This document shows positions 1-7,384 of a stretch of 32,020 bases of DNA, piece by piece. The stretch is from the NCBI GenBank assembly GCA_964534415.1, contig CAZHOL010000007.1:1-32020 (forward strand), written 5' to 3'. A program made the translations under genes and the position numbers. This DNA is from CAYLNC01 sp964534415. GTDB taxonomy: Bacteria > Patescibacteriota > Minisyncoccia > Phycocordibacterales > JAACPR01. The notes below the pieces were generated by a model, which ran no database searches, was not told the DNA's origin, and worked only from the letters and a program-made list of their open reading frames with translations. Within the stretch, counting starts at the first letter, position 1. Every line of letters begins with the position of its first letter.

Positions 1-425
1 GCGATTTTTGGAAACTTGTAATCGTATTCGTTGTGATGAATGAGAATTGAACGTTCGGCCTGATATCGCAAAATGAAATTGTGATTGGTGCGAGTTTTTT
101 TGTGAACTACGACGTGTTTTGCGTCGATGCCTTTAGCTTTAAAAAATTTTAAAGTTTCTTCGCCAGTCTCGTCGTCGCCAATATTGGTGATCACTCCGGT
201 TTTTAGACCCAATTTCATCGCAGCATGTGCGGCGTTGTTTGCGTTGCCGGTACCGAGAATAGTCACCTCGTTTGAGTAGGGAATTTTTTCACCGAATCGC
301 ATGCAGAGCTCGCGAGTTTTCTGTGGATTATCATTTTCAATCCAAGCATCCATTAATTCAATAAATGTATCTGTGACAGTGTCACCGATACCAACAAAAT
401 CAAGCTGTTTTTTAAATCCGAACAT
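1..425 (-). CDS. PfkB/ribokinase-family sugar kinase, 5' part only
   Basis: The gene runs off the left edge; about 141 N-terminal codons are visible, read from the ATG at 425-423. The protein opens with a beta strand and GIGDTVTD, typical of the ribokinase fold. Around residues 67-90 it has a GTGNANNAAHAA segment followed by LGLKTGVITNIGDDETG, the PfkB family signature 1 region that lines the sugar site. PfkB kinases phosphorylate sugars, nucleosides or related alcohols with ATP in the cytosol; the substrate cannot be told from this half, and the catalytic Asp and signature 2 lie outside the window. An extended -10 box sits six bases before the ATG and there is no Shine-Dalgarno sequence, so the mRNA is probably leaderless. 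The fold is confident, the substrate unknown. Confidence 0.85.
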   Translation of the reverse strand, partial: MFGFKKQLDFVGIGDTVTDTFIELMDAWIENDNPQKTRELCMRFGEKIPYSNEVTILGTGNANNAAHAAMKLGLKTGVITNIGDDETGEETLKFFKAKGIDAKHVVVHKKTRTNHNFILRYQAERSILIHHNEYDYKFPKI

Positions 426-431
426 AAATTC

Positions 432-440
432 ATTTTAGCA
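432..440 (-). promoter_or_regulatory. Extended -10 promoter of the PfkB-type kinase gene
   Basis: On the minus strand this reads TGC TAAAAT, an extended -10 element ending six bases before the ATG at 425. No convincing -35 is seen at the usual distance. The spacing predicts a transcript that starts at or next to the start codon. Confidence 0.55.
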
Positions 441-473
441 TTGAAGTCTGTCATGTTTGGAAGTTTGTTCATA

Positions 474-501
474 TTGACAAAAATAGAAATTGTTCTATAC
501 T
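474..501 (+). promoter_or_regulatory. Consensus sigma-70 promoter of the 66-aa gene
   Basis: TTGACA (474-479), a 16-base spacer, and TATACT (496-501). This is close to consensus and gives a leader of about 40 bases, unlike the core genes nearby that lack a leader. Confidence 0.8.
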
Positions 502-545
502 ACGAGTGTTCTTTCTTAAACCACAAACGAAAAAAAGGAATCAAT

Positions 546-746
546 ATGACATCTGAAAATGATAATCATTTCCCGCGCCCCATCACAATGAGACAGGCAA
601 AAGAGGTGGGAACAGGATTTGCGGCTTTTCTTCTGACCTCGGGGATATCCGAGTGTGACCTGGCGAAGTTGCTTTCAGACAATGCAAAGCTGAACCACGT
701 CTATGCGGCAATGGTCGCAGTCATGACTGCGGCAATGGTCACTTGA
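546..746 (+). CDS. Small protein of unknown function (66 aa)
   Basis: I do not recognise this protein. The chosen start is the ATG at 546: AAAGGA lies at 534-539, six bases upstream, and a near-consensus promoter lies before it. The longer in-frame reading from 441 would start upstream of the promoter and is rejected. The N-terminal third is polar (PRPITMRQAKEVG). The middle (GTGFAAFLLTSGISECDLAKLLSD) resembles a short helical segment, and the C-terminus is Ala/Met/Val-rich (AAMVAVMTAAMVT) with a doubled AAMV-type unit that could insert in a membrane. It ends in TGA, rare among its neighbours, and is followed by a strong terminator. It forms a complete one-gene unit between a sugar kinase and another orphan gene. 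Confidence 0.6.
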   Translation: MTSENDNHFPRPITMRQAKEVGTGFAAFLLTSGISECDLAKLLSDNAKLNHVYAAMVAVMTAAMVT

Positions 747-760
747 CGTTCCTGGCTCAT

Positions 761-793
761 GCCGGCTCGCGTTTGCGCGAGCCGGCTTTTTTT
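761..793 (+). terminator. Rho-independent terminator of the 66-aa gene
   Basis: A perfect 11-bp GC-rich stem (761-771 with 776-786), loop TTTG, then seven T. It is nearly the same hairpin as the one at 1560-1585. Confidence 0.9.
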
Positions 794-888
794 ATAAATT
801 GAAATAGTCGTCCTTTTTTTGACAGGAACTTTGTGTAAAAAATTTGGCAAAGAGTAATGTGCACTTTTAAGACTTACTTTTATAGCCA

Positions 889-917
889 TTGACGGAATGG
901 TTGTAGTATAGTATACT
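889..917 (+). promoter_or_regulatory. Consensus promoter of the 170-aa gene
   Basis: TTGACG (889-894), a 17-base spacer, and TATACT (912-917). The predicted start near 924 gives a leader of about 75 bases that holds two small hairpins. Confidence 0.8.
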
Positions 918-936
918 TAAATGGTTCTTTCACAAA

Positions 937-969
937 AGCCGTTAGTCCAATCGGCTGTGCAATCGCACA
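937..969 (+). promoter_or_regulatory. Two hairpins in the 5' leader of the 170-aa gene
   Basis: AGCCG (937-941) pairs with CGGCT (952-956). Next to it TGTGC (956-960) pairs with GCACA (965-969) around a four-base loop. They lie between the promoter and the Shine-Dalgarno sequence and could stabilise the mRNA or affect translation; they match no riboswitch family I know. Confidence 0.4.
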
Positions 970-997
970 AAAACAGGATTAAGAAGGGAGTAGTGTT

Positions 998-1510
998 ATG
1001 TACAGTCAATGTTTTCTTAATGTCGGATCATTTCCGATTGTGGTTCCAATGAACCATGAACATTCCAGTTCGTTAACCAGCTTTGCAAAAATGCACAAGA
1101 CAAGTTTTTATCTTTTCGATGAAAAGATGACCGATCAAAATTACGCACAGGTTTCAACAAAGCTTGTCGCGGGCGATCGTTACTCAGTGAAGATGTTTAA
1201 AATCGTAGGCTTCTTTACGGTGAAAGATTGCTTCGATCTCATTTCTGCGAATAATGCAAAACTTGTTGGAGCACAGGGTTTGGTCATGGCATATTTGCAG
1301 GGGCGCAAGCATCTACAGGCGCTCGGAAACACAGATATTATTTCTTTGGACACCAGAGAAAATCTGCCAAAAGTGTATAACAACTTTGCAGATGTGCCAC
1401 GGATGAAGGTTATGCCGCCAACCCTCATGGTGTTTGATTTTGTTGCATTTCTGGATCTTACTCACCTCGGAGAAGAATACACCCTGCTCTTGTTTTGTAA
1501 GGAGGGGTAG
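998..1510 (+). CDS. Protein of unknown function (170 aa)
   Basis: I do not recognise the family. The start is supported by AAGGGAG at 984-990, seven bases before the ATG, and by a consensus promoter. No signal peptide or clear membrane segment is seen, so it is probably a soluble mixed alpha/beta protein. The central part (FKIVGFFTVKDCFDLISANNAKLVGAQG split by short loops) looks like an alternating strand/helix unit, followed by a YLQGRKHL helix and a DTRENLPKVY segment. It contains two cysteines in the first half and one near the C-terminus. The gene stands alone, bracketed by two near-identical terminator hairpins (761-786 and 1560-1585). It ends in TAG. Confidence 0.6.
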   Translation: MYSQCFLNVGSFPIVVPMNHEHSSSLTSFAKMHKTSFYLFDEKMTDQNYAQVSTKLVAGDRYSVKMFKIVGFFTVKDCFDLISANNAKLVGAQGLVMAYLQGRKHLQALGNTDIISLDTRENLPKVYNNFADVPRMKVMPPTLMVFDFVAFLDLTHLGEEYTLLLFCKEG

Positions 1511-1559
1511 ACGATGAACTGATTTTCATTCTGAATGCAAGGCACGGTACATAATTTAT

Positions 1560-1591
1560 GCCGGTTCGCGTTCGCGCGGACCGGCTTTTTT
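1560..1591 (+). terminator. Rho-independent terminator of the 170-aa gene
   Basis: An 11-bp stem (1560-1570 with 1575-1585, one G-U pair), a UUCG tetraloop, then six T. The T tract runs almost directly into the aldolase promoter. Confidence 0.9.
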
Positions 1592-1608
1592 AATACTTCA
1601 TGTATTTT

Positions 1609-1617
1609 TGATATAAT
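1609..1617 (+). promoter_or_regulatory. Extended -10 promoter of the aldolase gene
   Basis: TGA TATAAT, ending six bases before the aldolase ATG at 1624. There is no room for a Shine-Dalgarno sequence, so the mRNA should be leaderless. Confidence 0.7.
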
Positions 1618-1623
1618 ATTCCC

Positions 1624-2655
1624 ATGCAAATCGACGAACAAAAATTAGTAGAAACTGTTAAAAAATTATTAACTAAAGGCAAGGGGATTCTCGCGGCCGA
1701 CGAATCTAACGGTACCGCCGACAAGCGACTTGAATCATTCGGAATCGCAACTGGCGAGGAAATGCGAAAGAAATTCCGCCACCTTTTCCTCTGTATGCCT
1801 GGAGTCGAAGAATATCTATCGGGCGTCATTTTGTACGATGAAACTTTTTGGCAAGACAATTGCGATGGAGTTTCTTTCAGACAAAGTCTCTCTAATCTTG
1901 GAATTCTCCCTGGAATCAAAGTCGATCTAGGAGCTAAAGATATGCCAGGTTTTCCAGATGAAAAATTAACCGTTGGTCTCGATGATCTCGCTGATCGTGC
2001 AAAAAGATATTTTGATGCAGGAGCAAAATTTACAAAATGGCGCGCTGTCATCAAGATTGACGCAGAGAAAAACCTCCCAACAACAGAATGCATTACCGCA
2101 AACGCTGAGGCTCTAGCTCGTTACGCTAGAATCGTGCAGGAAATCGGTCTTGTGCCGATTATCGAGCCCGAGGTATTGCTCGACGGAAAACACGATTTGA
2201 AAACTTCAGAAAAAATTACAACCATCGTCGTCTCAACTCTTTTTGAAAAACTCGCTGAGGCAAAAGTATTTCTTCCAGGTCTAATTTTGAAGACGAGCAT
2301 GGTAATAAATGGAAATCAAAACAGCGACGAGGCTTCACCTGAGGAAGTCGCCGACGCCACAGTTCGAATGTTGAAAAAATCCGTACCAAGTGAAGTTGGT
2401 GGAATCGTATTTTTGTCAGGCGGTCAAACTGCAGTCGAGGCAACCGCTCATTTGGACGCAATCGCCGAGCAGGAACCGTTACCTTGGGAGATTGCTTTCT
2501 CATTTGCGCGCGCATTGCAGGAATCCGCTCTCCGAATTTGGGCAGGAAAGGACGAGAATATAGCTTCAGCCAGAGAGGAATTTTTGAAGCGTCTCAAATT
2601 GAATAAATTAGCAGACGAAGGAAAATACGACATAGCACTTGAATATTTAGACTAG
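1624..2655 (+). CDS. Class I fructose-bisphosphate aldolase
   Basis: This 343-aa protein matches the classical (animal/plant-type) class I aldolase, which uses a Schiff-base lysine to split fructose 1,6-bisphosphate into glyceraldehyde 3-phosphate and dihydroxyacetone phosphate in glycolysis. Visible signatures: AADESNGT at residues 24-31, KWRAVIKI at 138-145 (two active-site lysines, K138 and K144), IEPEVLLDG at 180-188 with the catalytic Glu, the Schiff-base Lys at 223 within LILKTSMV, and LSGGQ at 264-268. The C-terminal helix LPWEIAFSFARALQ matches the family. Length is close to the usual 350-365. The start directly follows an extended -10 box, implying leaderless translation. It ends in TAG, and the promoter of the bL25 gene overlaps its last codons. 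Confidence 0.95.
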   Translation: MQIDEQKLVETVKKLLTKGKGILAADESNGTADKRLESFGIATGEEMRKKFRHLFLCMPGVEEYLSGVILYDETFWQDNCDGVSFRQSLSNLGILPGIKVDLGAKDMPGFPDEKLTVGLDDLADRAKRYFDAGAKFTKWRAVIKIDAEKNLPTTECITANAEALARYARIVQEIGLVPIIEPEVLLDGKHDLKTSEKITTIVVSTLFEKLAEAKVFLPGLILKTSMVINGNQNSDEASPEEVADATVRMLKKSVPSEVGGIVFLSGGQTAVEATAHLDAIAEQEPLPWEIAFSFARALQESALRIWAGKDENIASAREEFLKRLKLNKLADEGKYDIALEYLD

Positions 2656-2666
2656 TCGTGTATAAT
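2639..2666 (+). promoter_or_regulatory. Promoter of the bL25 gene
   Basis: TTGAAT (2639-2644) inside the end of the aldolase gene, a 16-base spacer, and TATAAT (2661-2666) ten bases before the ATG. Confidence 0.65.
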
Positions 2667-2676
2667 TGCACCCTAT

Positions 2677-3336
2677 ATGTTGATATTAAATGCTGAAAAG
2701 CGAGAATTAAAAGCGGATACATCAAAAATCAGAGCAGAGGGCAAAATCCCTGCGGTTTTCTATGGTCCAAAAGAAGCGAATACTCCTATAGTAATGAAAG
2801 AGGGAGAATTCATGTCTGTTTACCACGAGGCCGGTGAATCATCAATTATCACCCTAAAAATCGGCGCAGAGGAGCATGACACTTTGTTAAAAGATGTTCA
2901 ATACGATGCATTGTCAGGCAAAGTTTTACACGCTGACTTTTATGTCATTGAAAAAGGAAAGAAAATTGAAGTTTCAACTCCTTTGGTTTTCGTTGGAGAG
3001 TCAGCTGCTGTAAAGGGACTTGGTGGTATTTTGATCAAAGTTATGCACGAATTGCCAATTTCAGCTTTGCCAAAAAATCTCCCACACGAAATCGAGGTGG
3101 ACATTTCATCTCTCGTTGACTTCTCATCAAAAATTCACACAGGTGATATTAAATTGCCAGAAGGTGTAGAGTTGGACATCGCAGCGGAGGAAACTGTCGC
3201 ATTGGTACAGGAACCACGAGAAGAGAAGGAACCAGAACCAGCTCCAGACCTATCAACAATCGAAGTAGAGAAGAAGGGTAAGACAGAGGAAGAGGGTGCA
3301 GCACCTGCAGCCCCAGCAGCAGAAGAGAAGAAATAA
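2677..3336 (+). CDS. rplY: Ribosomal protein bL25, CTC type
   Basis: A 219-aa protein of the CTC/Ctc form of bL25, which binds 5S rRNA on the large subunit. The N-terminal L25 beta barrel covers about residues 1-90: AEKRELKADTSKIRAEGKIPAVFYG, then the LLKDVQYDALSGKVLHADF region with its family-typical HADF motif. The C-terminal TL5-type domain (about 95-185) follows, with KGLGGILIKVMHELPISALPKNLP split across strands. The last 40 residues are a charged, Ala/Pro/Glu/Lys-rich tail, often seen in this family. A near-leaderless promoter precedes it and a terminator follows directly, so it is a one-gene unit. Confidence 0.95.
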   Translation: MLILNAEKRELKADTSKIRAEGKIPAVFYGPKEANTPIVMKEGEFMSVYHEAGESSIITLKIGAEEHDTLLKDVQYDALSGKVLHADFYVIEKGKKIEVSTPLVFVGESAAVKGLGGILIKVMHELPISALPKNLPHEIEVDISSLVDFSSKIHTGDIKLPEGVELDIAAEETVALVQEPREEKEPEPAPDLSTIEVEKKGKTEEEGAAPAAPAAEEKK

Positions 3337-3341
3337 TAATC

Positions 3342-3380
3342 AAAACAAAAGCACTCCATCTCGGGGTGTTTTTTGTTTTT
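3342..3380 (+). terminator. Terminator of the bL25 gene
   Basis: CACTCC (3352-3357) pairs with GGGGTG (3363-3368), extended by A-rich and T-rich flanks that make the hairpin roughly symmetric. The T-rich tail leads into the next gene's -10 box at 3388. Confidence 0.8.
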
Positions 3381-3384
3381 AAAT

Positions 3385-3393
3385 TGGTATAAT
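3385..3393 (+). promoter_or_regulatory. Extended -10 promoter of the lytic transglycosylase gene
   Basis: TGG TATAAT ending seven bases before the ATG at 3401. The -35 region would lie inside the preceding terminator tail. A leaderless mRNA is expected. Confidence 0.6.
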
Positions 3394-3400
3394 AATCTGT

Positions 3401-4744
3401 ATGAAATTCAGAAAGAAATTCCTGCTAATGATTTTCTTATTTTCTTTTTTTGCTATTTCTCCTCAAAAACTCGAGGCGGCACTAAGCGCAAAAGAGGAGG
3501 CGGCTCTCAAAGCGGAACTTTCTAAAATTGAAGAAGAGGCGAAACAGCTCGAGGCCACTCTACAAAAACAAAAAAGCGAATCTGCTACAATTTCACGCGA
3601 TGTTAATGTGCTATCGAATCAGATAAAACAGGCCGAGTTGGCGATTCAGAAAAAGAATCTGGAAATAAAAAATTTGAAATCTACTATCGAACTAAAGGAG
3701 AAAACGATTACTGAATTAGATGCGGAGATTAATAAAGGTAAAATTGTGTTGGCAGAACTAATAAAAAAATCTAATCAAATGGATGTCACGAGTTTGCCAG
3801 AAATTTTCTTGGGCAATGAGAATTTGTCCGAGTTTTTTTCAGACATGGATTCATTTAATATGATTCAAAATCAGTTGAAGAAACAATTTGATGAGATTCG
3901 TGAAGCTCAACGCAAAACAGAAGAAGAAAAGAAAAATTTGGAAGGGAAGAAAAATGCAACCTTAGACGCGCAGGATGCAATTGTGCAGGAAAAGAAAACG
4001 GTCGCGGTGAAGAAACAGGAAAAAGATTATTTGTTAACTGCCAGCAAAAAATCCGAGGCAACTTATGCGTCGATTTTGCAGGAAAAATTAGCGAAGGCGG
4101 CTTCAATTAGAGCGGCGCTCTTCAAATTGCGTGACTCTGCCGGAATTTCTTTCGGTGAAGCTTTGAAATATGCGAAAGAGGCTTCAAAAAATACTGGAGT
4201 TAGACCCGCGTTTATTCTCGGAATTCTGAAACAAGAATCAAATCTCGGAACGAATGTCGGACAATGTTATTTAACCAACACAACAACAGGAGCAGGAATA
4301 GGAAAAAATACAGGAACACCTTTCTCAAATGTGATGAAGCCAGAACGTGACATCCCAACATTTTTGGCTTTAATGAAAAAATTGGGCCTCAGTTATTCAT
4401 CTACTCCGGTGTCATGCCCGCAGTCAATCGGTTATGGTGGTGCGATGGGACCTTCACAATTTATTCCTTCAACATGGAATATTTACGCTGAGCGTGTAGC
4501 AAAAGCAGTTGGAGTTTCAACAGCGAACCCTTGGATTCCAGAACACGCCTTCACCGCGACCGCAATGTTTGTGGCTGATCTCGGTGCTTCACGAGGAGGA
4601 TATTCCGCCGAGAGAGAGGCGGCTGCGAGATACTATGCCGGAGGGGCCTGGGCTACTCTAGGTATTGGATATGCAAACAGTGTTTTGGCGCATGCTTCTG
4701 ATTTTGAACAGCAGATCAAATTCTTGGATGAGGTGGGGGATTAG
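3401..4744 (+). CDS. Secreted coiled-coil protein with C-terminal lytic transglycosylase domain
   Basis: A 447-aa envelope protein. Residues 1-27 are a signal peptide (basic MKFRKK, hydrophobic LLMIFLFSFFAI, end near LEAAL). Residues about 28-245 form a long charged coiled coil with heptad-like Lys/Glu/Leu runs, comparable to the N-terminal parts of PcsB/EnvC-type hydrolases. From about 255 a lysozyme-like transglycosylase domain follows. GILKQESNLG carries the probable catalytic Glu at 279, GYGGAMGPSQFIPSTW is the MltB/SLT hallmark, and AARYYAGG lies near the end. Such enzymes cleave peptidoglycan glycan strands to form 1,6-anhydro ends. A role in cell-wall remodelling or division is inferred. 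No zinc-peptidase motif is present. Confidence 0.9.
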   Translation: MKFRKKFLLMIFLFSFFAISPQKLEAALSAKEEAALKAELSKIEEEAKQLEATLQKQKSESATISRDVNVLSNQIKQAELAIQKKNLEIKNLKSTIELKEKTITELDAEINKGKIVLAELIKKSNQMDVTSLPEIFLGNENLSEFFSDMDSFNMIQNQLKKQFDEIREAQRKTEEEKKNLEGKKNATLDAQDAIVQEKKTVAVKKQEKDYLLTASKKSEATYASILQEKLAKAASIRAALFKLRDSAGISFGEALKYAKEASKNTGVRPAFILGILKQESNLGTNVGQCYLTNTTTGAGIGKNTGTPFSNVMKPERDIPTFLALMKKLGLSYSSTPVSCPQSIGYGGAMGPSQFIPSTWNIYAERVAKAVGVSTANPWIPEHAFTATAMFVADLGASRGGYSAEREAAARYYAGGAWATLGIGYANSVLAHASDFEQQIKFLDEVGD

Positions 4745-4755
4745 GCTTCAACCCC

Positions 4756-4784
4756 TTGCCATTTCCACCCATTTTTGTTATATT
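4756..4784 (+). promoter_or_regulatory. Promoter of the bL31 gene
   Basis: TTGCCA (4756-4761), a 17-base spacer, and TATATT (4779-4784). The leader is short, about 14 bases, and without a Shine-Dalgarno sequence. Confidence 0.6.
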
Positions 4785-4804
4785 CTCTCTACTAAATTAA
4801 AAAC

Positions 4805-5059
4805 ATGAAAAAGGACATACACCCAGATAATAATAGAAAAGTAATCTTCATCGACGATTCGAGCGGTGAGAAATTTCTCGTAAATTCAACAGTTAAAACA
4901 GATGTAACTGAAAAATGGACAGACGGCAAGGAATACCCAGCAACTCACATCGAAATTTCTTCAGCTTCACACCCATTCTATACTGGAAAGGAAAACATGT
5001 TGGACAGCGCAGGACGTGTCGAGAAATTCAAGGCTCGAATGGCAAAGACAAAGAAATAA
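4805..5059 (+). CDS. rpmE: Ribosomal protein bL31, zinc-free (type B) form
   Basis: 84 aa. The N-terminal MKKDIHP and the C-terminal segment EISSASHPFYTGK followed by AGRVEKFKARM are diagnostic for bL31 of the large subunit, which bridges to the small-subunit head. None of the four zinc-binding cysteines of type A is present, so this is the Cys-free form. It is a single-gene unit between its own promoter and a terminator at 5070. Confidence 0.95.
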   Translation: MKKDIHPDNNRKVIFIDDSSGEKFLVNSTVKTDVTEKWTDGKEYPATHIEISSASHPFYTGKENMLDSAGRVEKFKARMAKTKK

Positions 5060-5069
5060 CAATTGGAAA

Positions 5070-5101
5070 CCTGCCCGGCCAACTAGTGCCGGCGGGTTTT
5101 T
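5070..5101 (+). terminator. Terminator of the bL31 gene
   Basis: A GC-rich stem with one bulge (5070-5079 with 5088-5096), then TTTTT. The RF1 -10 box starts eight bases later, so this hairpin occupies its -35 region. Confidence 0.8.
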
Positions 5102-5108
5102 AATTTAG

Positions 5109-5114
5109 TATACT
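5109..5114 (+). promoter_or_regulatory. -10 box of the RF1 gene
   Basis: TATACT six bases before the ATG at 5121. The transcript should be leaderless. Confidence 0.6.
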
Positions 5115-5120
5115 AATACA

Positions 5121-6107
5121 ATGAATCCGGACGATTTAAAAATATATAAAGAAAATCAAAAAACTCGTTTTCTCGCCGAGGAGCTTGAACGCCTAATTCA
5201 GAAAGAAAATGAAAACAATGAGCTAGTGAAAACTTCACCAGAAATGGCTGATTTAATTGCCGAAGAAAATGTCGAATTGGCCACTCAGAAAAACGCCATG
5301 CTCTCGCAAATCAAAGATATTTTGAAAGGGGAGAAAGAAGAAGAACAATTTCCAAACGAAATCATGCTCGAGGTGCGCGCCGGGGCAGGAGGTGATGAGG
5401 CTTCGCTTTTTGCTTCACAATTGGCAGAAATGTACACACGATATGCTGACTCGCGAGGCTGGCAGGTAGTTAAAGTGGACGAATCGCTCTCATCCGCCGG
5501 CGGTTTCAAGGAAGCCACATTCGAAATTCACGGTCAGGGTGTCTACAAAGCCCTCCGATTCGAAACTGGCGTTCACCGCGTTCAAAGAATTCCAATCACA
5601 GAGAAGGCCGGCCGAATTCACACTTCAACTGCATCAGTCGCAATTTTGCCAATTCGCAAGAAATATAAAATAGAGGTCAAACCAGAAGAAATTCAAATGG
5701 AGTTTTCTCGTGCCGGAGGCAAGGGAGGACAAAATGTTAACAAAGTCGAGACCGCCGTCCGCCTCGTTCACCTTCCAACAGGAATTGATGTACGATGTAC
5801 TTCACAGAGAAGCCAGTTGAAAAACCGCGAAGTGGCTATGAGCCTCTTGATGGCAAAATTGCAAATGCATAAAGAGGAGGAAGAAGCTAAAAAATTCTCT
5901 GCAAACCGAAAAAATCAAATCGGAACCAACGATCGGTCAGAAAAGATCCGCACATACAACTTCCCACAGAATCGTATTACAGACCACCGTATTGGCGAGT
6001 CTTGGCACAACATTGAAGAGGCGTTGAAAGGTGATATAGGTGAAATGCTCGATGTTTTGGCTCAAAAACAGGCCGAATTAGAGGTAAAGTCCGATATGGA
6101 GGCATAA
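5121..6107 (+). CDS. prfA: Peptide chain release factor 1
   Basis: 328 aa. RF1 reads UAA and UAG and triggers peptidyl-tRNA hydrolysis. The GGQ catalytic motif is at residues 202-204 within GGKGGQNVNKVE. The stop-codon recognition motif is PIT at 158-160 (the RF1 P-x-T type, not the SPF of RF2) in VHRVQRIPITE. An SQRSQLKNREVAM helix follows GGQ, as in the family. The protein is about 30 residues shorter than the usual 360, mainly at the N-terminus; its first domain keeps a coiled-coil look. Nearly all core genes here end in TAA or TAG, which fits reliance on RF1. Confidence 0.97.
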   Translation: MNPDDLKIYKENQKTRFLAEELERLIQKENENNELVKTSPEMADLIAEENVELATQKNAMLSQIKDILKGEKEEEQFPNEIMLEVRAGAGGDEASLFASQLAEMYTRYADSRGWQVVKVDESLSSAGGFKEATFEIHGQGVYKALRFETGVHRVQRIPITEKAGRIHTSTASVAILPIRKKYKIEVKPEEIQMEFSRAGGKGGQNVNKVETAVRLVHLPTGIDVRCTSQRSQLKNREVAMSLLMAKLQMHKEEEEAKKFSANRKNQIGTNDRSEKIRTYNFPQNRITDHRIGESWHNIEEALKGDIGEMLDVLAQKQAELEVKSDMEA

Positions 6108-6121
6108 ACTGGGCATAATCC

Positions 6122-6150
6122 TTGATTTTTAAACATCAATTTGCTAGACT
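6122..6150 (+). promoter_or_regulatory. Promoter of the rpsB-tsf operon
   Basis: TTGATT (6122-6127), a 17-base spacer, and TAGACT (6145-6150), nine bases before the rpsB ATG. The -35 is part of a small inverted repeat (TTGAT/ATCAA). Confidence 0.55.
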
Positions 6151-6159
6151 TCGTCCTAC

Positions 6160-6870
6160 ATGATTTTAACAAAAAATAAAGTTTCAAAAGAGAAAATTGA
6201 CGCCATGTTTACTGTTGGTGCTCATTTTGGTTACATCAAATCAAGACGACATCCAACAACTGCACCATATATTTTCGGTCGCAAGAACAATGTCGAGATT
6301 TTCGACCTTGAAAAGGTAGAGGCAAAATTAGCTGAAGCCAAAGAATTTATCAAAAAATTAGCAAGCGAAGGAAAACAGGTTTTGTTCGTTGGTGGCAAGA
6401 GAGAGGCTGCTTCAGCTATCTCTGAATACGCGATGAAAATCGATATGCCTCATGTTTCTGGCCGATGGATTGGAGGAACTCTTACAAACTTCTCAGAAAT
6501 TCGAAGACGAGTTGAACATTTTTTGAAACTTTCTGTTCAAAAGGAGAAAGGTGAACTAGTTAAATACAAAAAGAAAGAGCGAGTTTTGATAGAGAAAGAA
6601 ATCGTCAAAATGGAAAAGAGATTTGGTGGAATTGTTCCAATGGACAAAAAACCTGGAGCCGTCTTCATTATCGACGCTGACCGAGAATACATTGCTCGAG
6701 ACGAAGCACTACAAACAGGTGTTCCTGTAATCAGCCTCGCTGGTTCAGATTGCGATTACTCAAAAATCGACTATGTTATTCCAGGAAATGACTCATCTGT
6801 AGATAGTATCAAATATTTCCTAAATGAAATGGTAGAATCATACCAAGAGGGTTTGGCTACAAAAAAGTAG
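6160..6870 (+). CDS. rpsB: Ribosomal protein uS2
   Basis: 236 aa and near full length. It binds the small-subunit head/body junction. Family marks are GAHFGYIKSRRHP near residues 21-33, PYIFGRKNNVEIFDLEK, RWIGGTLTNF, and the C-terminal GVPVISLAGSDCDYSKIDYVIPGNDSS region. It is followed 25 bases later by tsf, the classical rpsB-tsf pair. Confidence 0.97.
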   Translation: MILTKNKVSKEKIDAMFTVGAHFGYIKSRRHPTTAPYIFGRKNNVEIFDLEKVEAKLAEAKEFIKKLASEGKQVLFVGGKREAASAISEYAMKIDMPHVSGRWIGGTLTNFSEIRRRVEHFLKLSVQKEKGELVKYKKKERVLIEKEIVKMEKRFGGIVPMDKKPGAVFIIDADREYIARDEALQTGVPVISLAGSDCDYSKIDYVIPGNDSSVDSIKYFLNEMVESYQEGLATKK

Positions 6871-6895
6871 TCTTATTATTGGTTAATAAAAAAAT

Positions 6896-7375
6896 ATGGC
6901 AATCACATTAGATCAAGTAAAAGCTTTACGTGAAGTAACTGGTGTTTCAATCCAAAAATGCAAAGAGGCATTAGAGGAGGCAAATGGCGACATGGAGGCG
7001 GCTAAAGCTGTTTTGACAAAAAACAGTGCAGCTTCTGCAGCTAAAAAGGCCGACCGAGTTTTGGGCGCTGGAACAGTTGGAATGTACTCTCACGCAAATG
7101 GAATGATTGGATCTATGGTCGAATTGTTATGCGAGACTGATTTCGTTTCAAACAATGCAGAATTCAAATCTCTTGCTCGAGAGATTGCAATGCAGATTTC
7201 TGCAACTGCACCTGAGATGGTTAAATCAGATAATCCAGAGGATGCTGACAAATGTTTGATTAAACAGCCATACATCAAAAACCCTGACAAAACAATCGAG
7301 GTTTTGTTACAGGAGGCAGTGCAGAAATTTGGAGAGAAAGTCGAAATTGGCAGAATGGCTCGATTTGCGATTTAG
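6896..7375 (+). CDS. tsf: Elongation factor Ts, shortened form
   Basis: 159 aa. EF-Ts exchanges GDP for GTP on EF-Tu. The N-terminal UBA-like domain (VKALREVTGVSIQKCKEALEEANGD) and the TDFVSNN motif that contacts the EF-Tu nucleotide site (residues about 80-86) are intact. The usual bacterial protein is 200-290 aa; here one C-terminal subdomain is missing and the chain ends in the KVEIGRMARF segment. There is no clear Shine-Dalgarno sequence in the A/T-rich gap after rpsB. It is probably functional as the minimal exchange unit. Confidence 0.95.
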   Translation: MAITLDQVKALREVTGVSIQKCKEALEEANGDMEAAKAVLTKNSAASAAKKADRVLGAGTVGMYSHANGMIGSMVELLCETDFVSNNAEFKSLAREIAMQISATAPEMVKSDNPEDADKCLIKQPYIKNPDKTIEVLLQEAVQKFGEKVEIGRMARFAI

Positions 7376-7384
7376 TCAAATTCA

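Noticed and set aside
441..545. Upstream extension of the 66-aa gene to an ATG at 441
   Set aside because: It would begin before the TTGACA/TATACT promoter at 474-501; the AAAGGA site fixes the start at 546.
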